This document shows positions 8,976 through 9,883 of a stretch of DNA of 9,883 bases, piece by piece. The notes beneath the pieces are model-generated. The model was given only the letters and a program-made list of their open reading frames with translations. It did not search any database and was not told where the DNA came from. The first letter of the stretch is position 1; each line of letters begins with the position of its first letter. The stretch comes from Gemmatimonadota bacterium (GTDB lineage: Bacteria; Gemmatimonadota; Gemmatimonadetes; Longimicrobiales; Gaopeijiaceae): positions 1 through 9,883 of the forward strand of contig RFGQ01000567.1 in NCBI GenBank assembly GCA_003695865.1. Direction: 5' to 3'. The position numbers and the translations under genes were made by a program.

Positions 8976-9665
8976 ATGGCACGGATCGACTACGTCGGAC
9001 ACGCGACGTTCTTCCTCACGACCGACGACGGCACGCGCATCGCCGTCGACCCGTTCTACGACGAGAACCCGCTGACCGATCTGACGGTCGAGAGCGTCGG
9101 GCACGTGGACTACGTGTTCGTGACCCACGGGCACTTCGATCACTTCGCAGACGCGATTCCGCTGGCCCGGCGCACCGGCGCGACCCTGGTGGGCACGTTC
9201 GAGATCGTCTCGTTCGCCCAGACGAAGGGCATCGAAAACGCCCACCCCATGCACATCGGGGGCTCGTGGCGCTTTCCCTTCGGCCGCGTGAAGCTCACGC
9301 CGGCGATCCACGGGGGCTCGGTGGCCGGCGACGACGCGGGCGCGTACAGCACCTTCCCGGCGGGGCTGCTGTTCGACCTGGGCGATGGGCAGCGCGTGTA
9401 CGACGCGGGTGACACGGCGCTCACCATGGACATGCAGCTCCTGCGCGGGCAGGTGGACGTCGCGCTGCTGCCCATCGGCGACAACTTCACGATGGGGCCC
9501 GAAGACGCGGCCCGCGCGGTCGAGTTCATCGAGCCCAAGGTGGTGGTGCCGATCCACTACGGGACCTGGCCCTTCGTGGACACGGACCCCGACGCGTTCG
9601 CGCGTCTGGTGGGCGAGAGGGCGCGGGTCGAGATCGTGCGGCCCGGCGAGTCGTTCGAGTTCTGA
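8976..9665 (+). CDS. UPF0173-family metal-dependent hydrolase (metallo-beta-lactamase fold)
   Basis: 229 residues, the usual length of UPF0173 (YtkL-like) proteins. Metal-binding motifs: HGHFDH (51-56), His112 in AIHGGS (111-116), D146 in AGDT (144-147) and His194 in PIHYGTWPF (192-200), with PIGDNFTMGPEDAA (166-179) characteristic of the family. The opening DYVGHATFFL (5-14) also fits. It should be a cytoplasmic, probably di-metal hydrolase; the substrate of the family is not established and I do not assign one. ATG at 8976 has GGGAGG (8965-8970) at 5 bases. It starts 45 bases after gcvP and is followed after 14 bases by a lipoate-ligase-family gene, so it is almost certainly co-transcribed with the glycine cleavage genes. 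Whether it works on a lipoyl, thioester or one-carbon intermediate is open. Confidence 0.92.
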   Translation: MARIDYVGHATFFLTTDDGTRIAVDPFYDENPLTDLTVESVGHVDYVFVTHGHFDHFADAIPLARRTGATLVGTFEIVSFAQTKGIENAHPMHIGGSWRFPFGRVKLTPAIHGGSVAGDDAGAYSTFPAGLLFDLGDGQRVYDAGDTALTMDMQLLRGQVDVALLPIGDNFTMGPEDAARAVEFIEPKVVVPIHYGTWPFVDTDPDAFARLVGERARVEIVRPGESFEF

Positions 9666-9679
9666 CCCACGCCGCGCCC

Positions 9680-9883
9680 GTGAGCGCCCGCGCCCCGGGG
9701 CGCCCGGCCCCCCTGCGCTGGCGCGTCCATGCGGACGCGCCGCTCCCCGGTTGGCGGAACATGGCCGTGGACGACGCCCTCGTCCGGAGCCTGGCTCCGG
9801 GCGAGGGCGTCGTGCGGTTCTACCAGTGGGCGCCGCACTGCGTGTCGTTCGGGCGGAACGAGCCGGCCCGCGCGCTCTACGAC
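9680..9883 (+). CDS. Lipoate-protein ligase / octanoyltransferase family, N-terminal part (cut by window end)
   Basis: The first 68 codons are present and the frame is open to the last base of the window. The peptide includes PGWRNMAVDDALVRSL (23-38), then GVVRFYQWAPHCVSFGRNEPA (44-64). This is the start pattern of the biotin/lipoate A/B ligase fold: the NMA-DDAL helix, then RFYxWxPxxxSxGRN with the conserved Arg-Asn loop. LplA attaches free lipoate using ATP and LipM transfers octanoyl from carrier protein; the two cannot be told apart without the rest of the gene. GcvH is the natural substrate in this neighbourhood. The likely start is GTG at 9680, 14 bases after the hydrolase stop, with no visible Shine-Dalgarno motif, consistent with translational coupling. 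The coding region contains a very strong hairpin (9771-9813). Confidence 0.8.
   Translation, partial: MSARAPGRPAPLRWRVHADAPLPGWRNMAVDDALVRSLAPGEGVVRFYQWAPHCVSFGRNEPARALYD
9771..9813 (+). repeat. 20-bp near-perfect hairpin within the ligase coding region
   Basis: Arms 9771-9790 and 9794-9813 pair over 20 positions with a single T-G wobble (9783 with 9801) around a 3-base CTG loop. The arms are mostly G/C, so the RNA stem would be very stable. It lies in codons 31-45 of the lipoate-ligase-family gene. It may be a translation or transcription pause element, or simply a coincidence of codon choice; the pairing itself is directly visible. Confidence 0.7.

Overview
The window is GC-rich bacterial chromosome with densely packed genes. 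I see no rRNA, tRNA, insertion sequence, phage gene or CRISPR array. The gene content is that of a free-living heterotroph: single-chain glycine decarboxylase, FAD acyl-CoA dehydrogenase, Tat export, c-di-GMP signalling and histidine biosynthesis. An environmental high-GC lineage such as Gemmatimonadota, Myxococcota or Actinobacteria-like relatives would fit. That taxonomic hint is inference only, because no marker gene settles it.

Layout. Bases 1-112 are intergenic, with a strong 14-bp hairpin (20-51) that probably ends transcription and a second palindrome (69-84). From 113 to 5276 six genes all lie on the minus strand. In transcription order they are a short/branched-chain-type acyl-CoA dehydrogenase, a TatA subunit, a TrmJ-type tRNA 2'-O-methyltransferase, a GAF-GAF-GGDEF diguanylate cyclase, a HisN-type histidinol-phosphatase and a small SpoIIAA/STAS-like protein. 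The last two overlap by 11 bases and look translationally coupled. Gaps of 67-106 bp inside the run suggest more than one transcription unit.

At 5277-5557 lies a divergent control region of about 280 bp. It holds a good sigma-70-type promoter reading rightward (TTGACG, 18 bp, TATTCT), a tandem 10-bp repeat and a short inverted repeat. Rightward come gcvH (lipoyl carrier), gcvP (P protein, single chain), a UPF0173-family metallo-beta-lactamase-fold hydrolase and the first 68 codons of a lipoate ligase/octanoyltransferase-family gene cut by the window edge.

How the genes fit together. The plus-strand cluster is a coherent functional unit: GcvP decarboxylates glycine onto the lipoyl arm of GcvH, and the last gene is of the family that installs lipoyl or octanoyl groups on GcvH and on 2-oxo-acid dehydrogenase E2 subunits. 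gcvT is absent from the cluster. The hydrolase between gcvP and the ligase has no assigned role. The minus-strand genes are mostly housekeeping. Most of the window is ordinary. The points most worth a second look are the hydrolase/ligase association with gcvHP, an almost perfect 20-bp hairpin inside the ligase coding region, and a degenerate I-site in the diguanylate cyclase.
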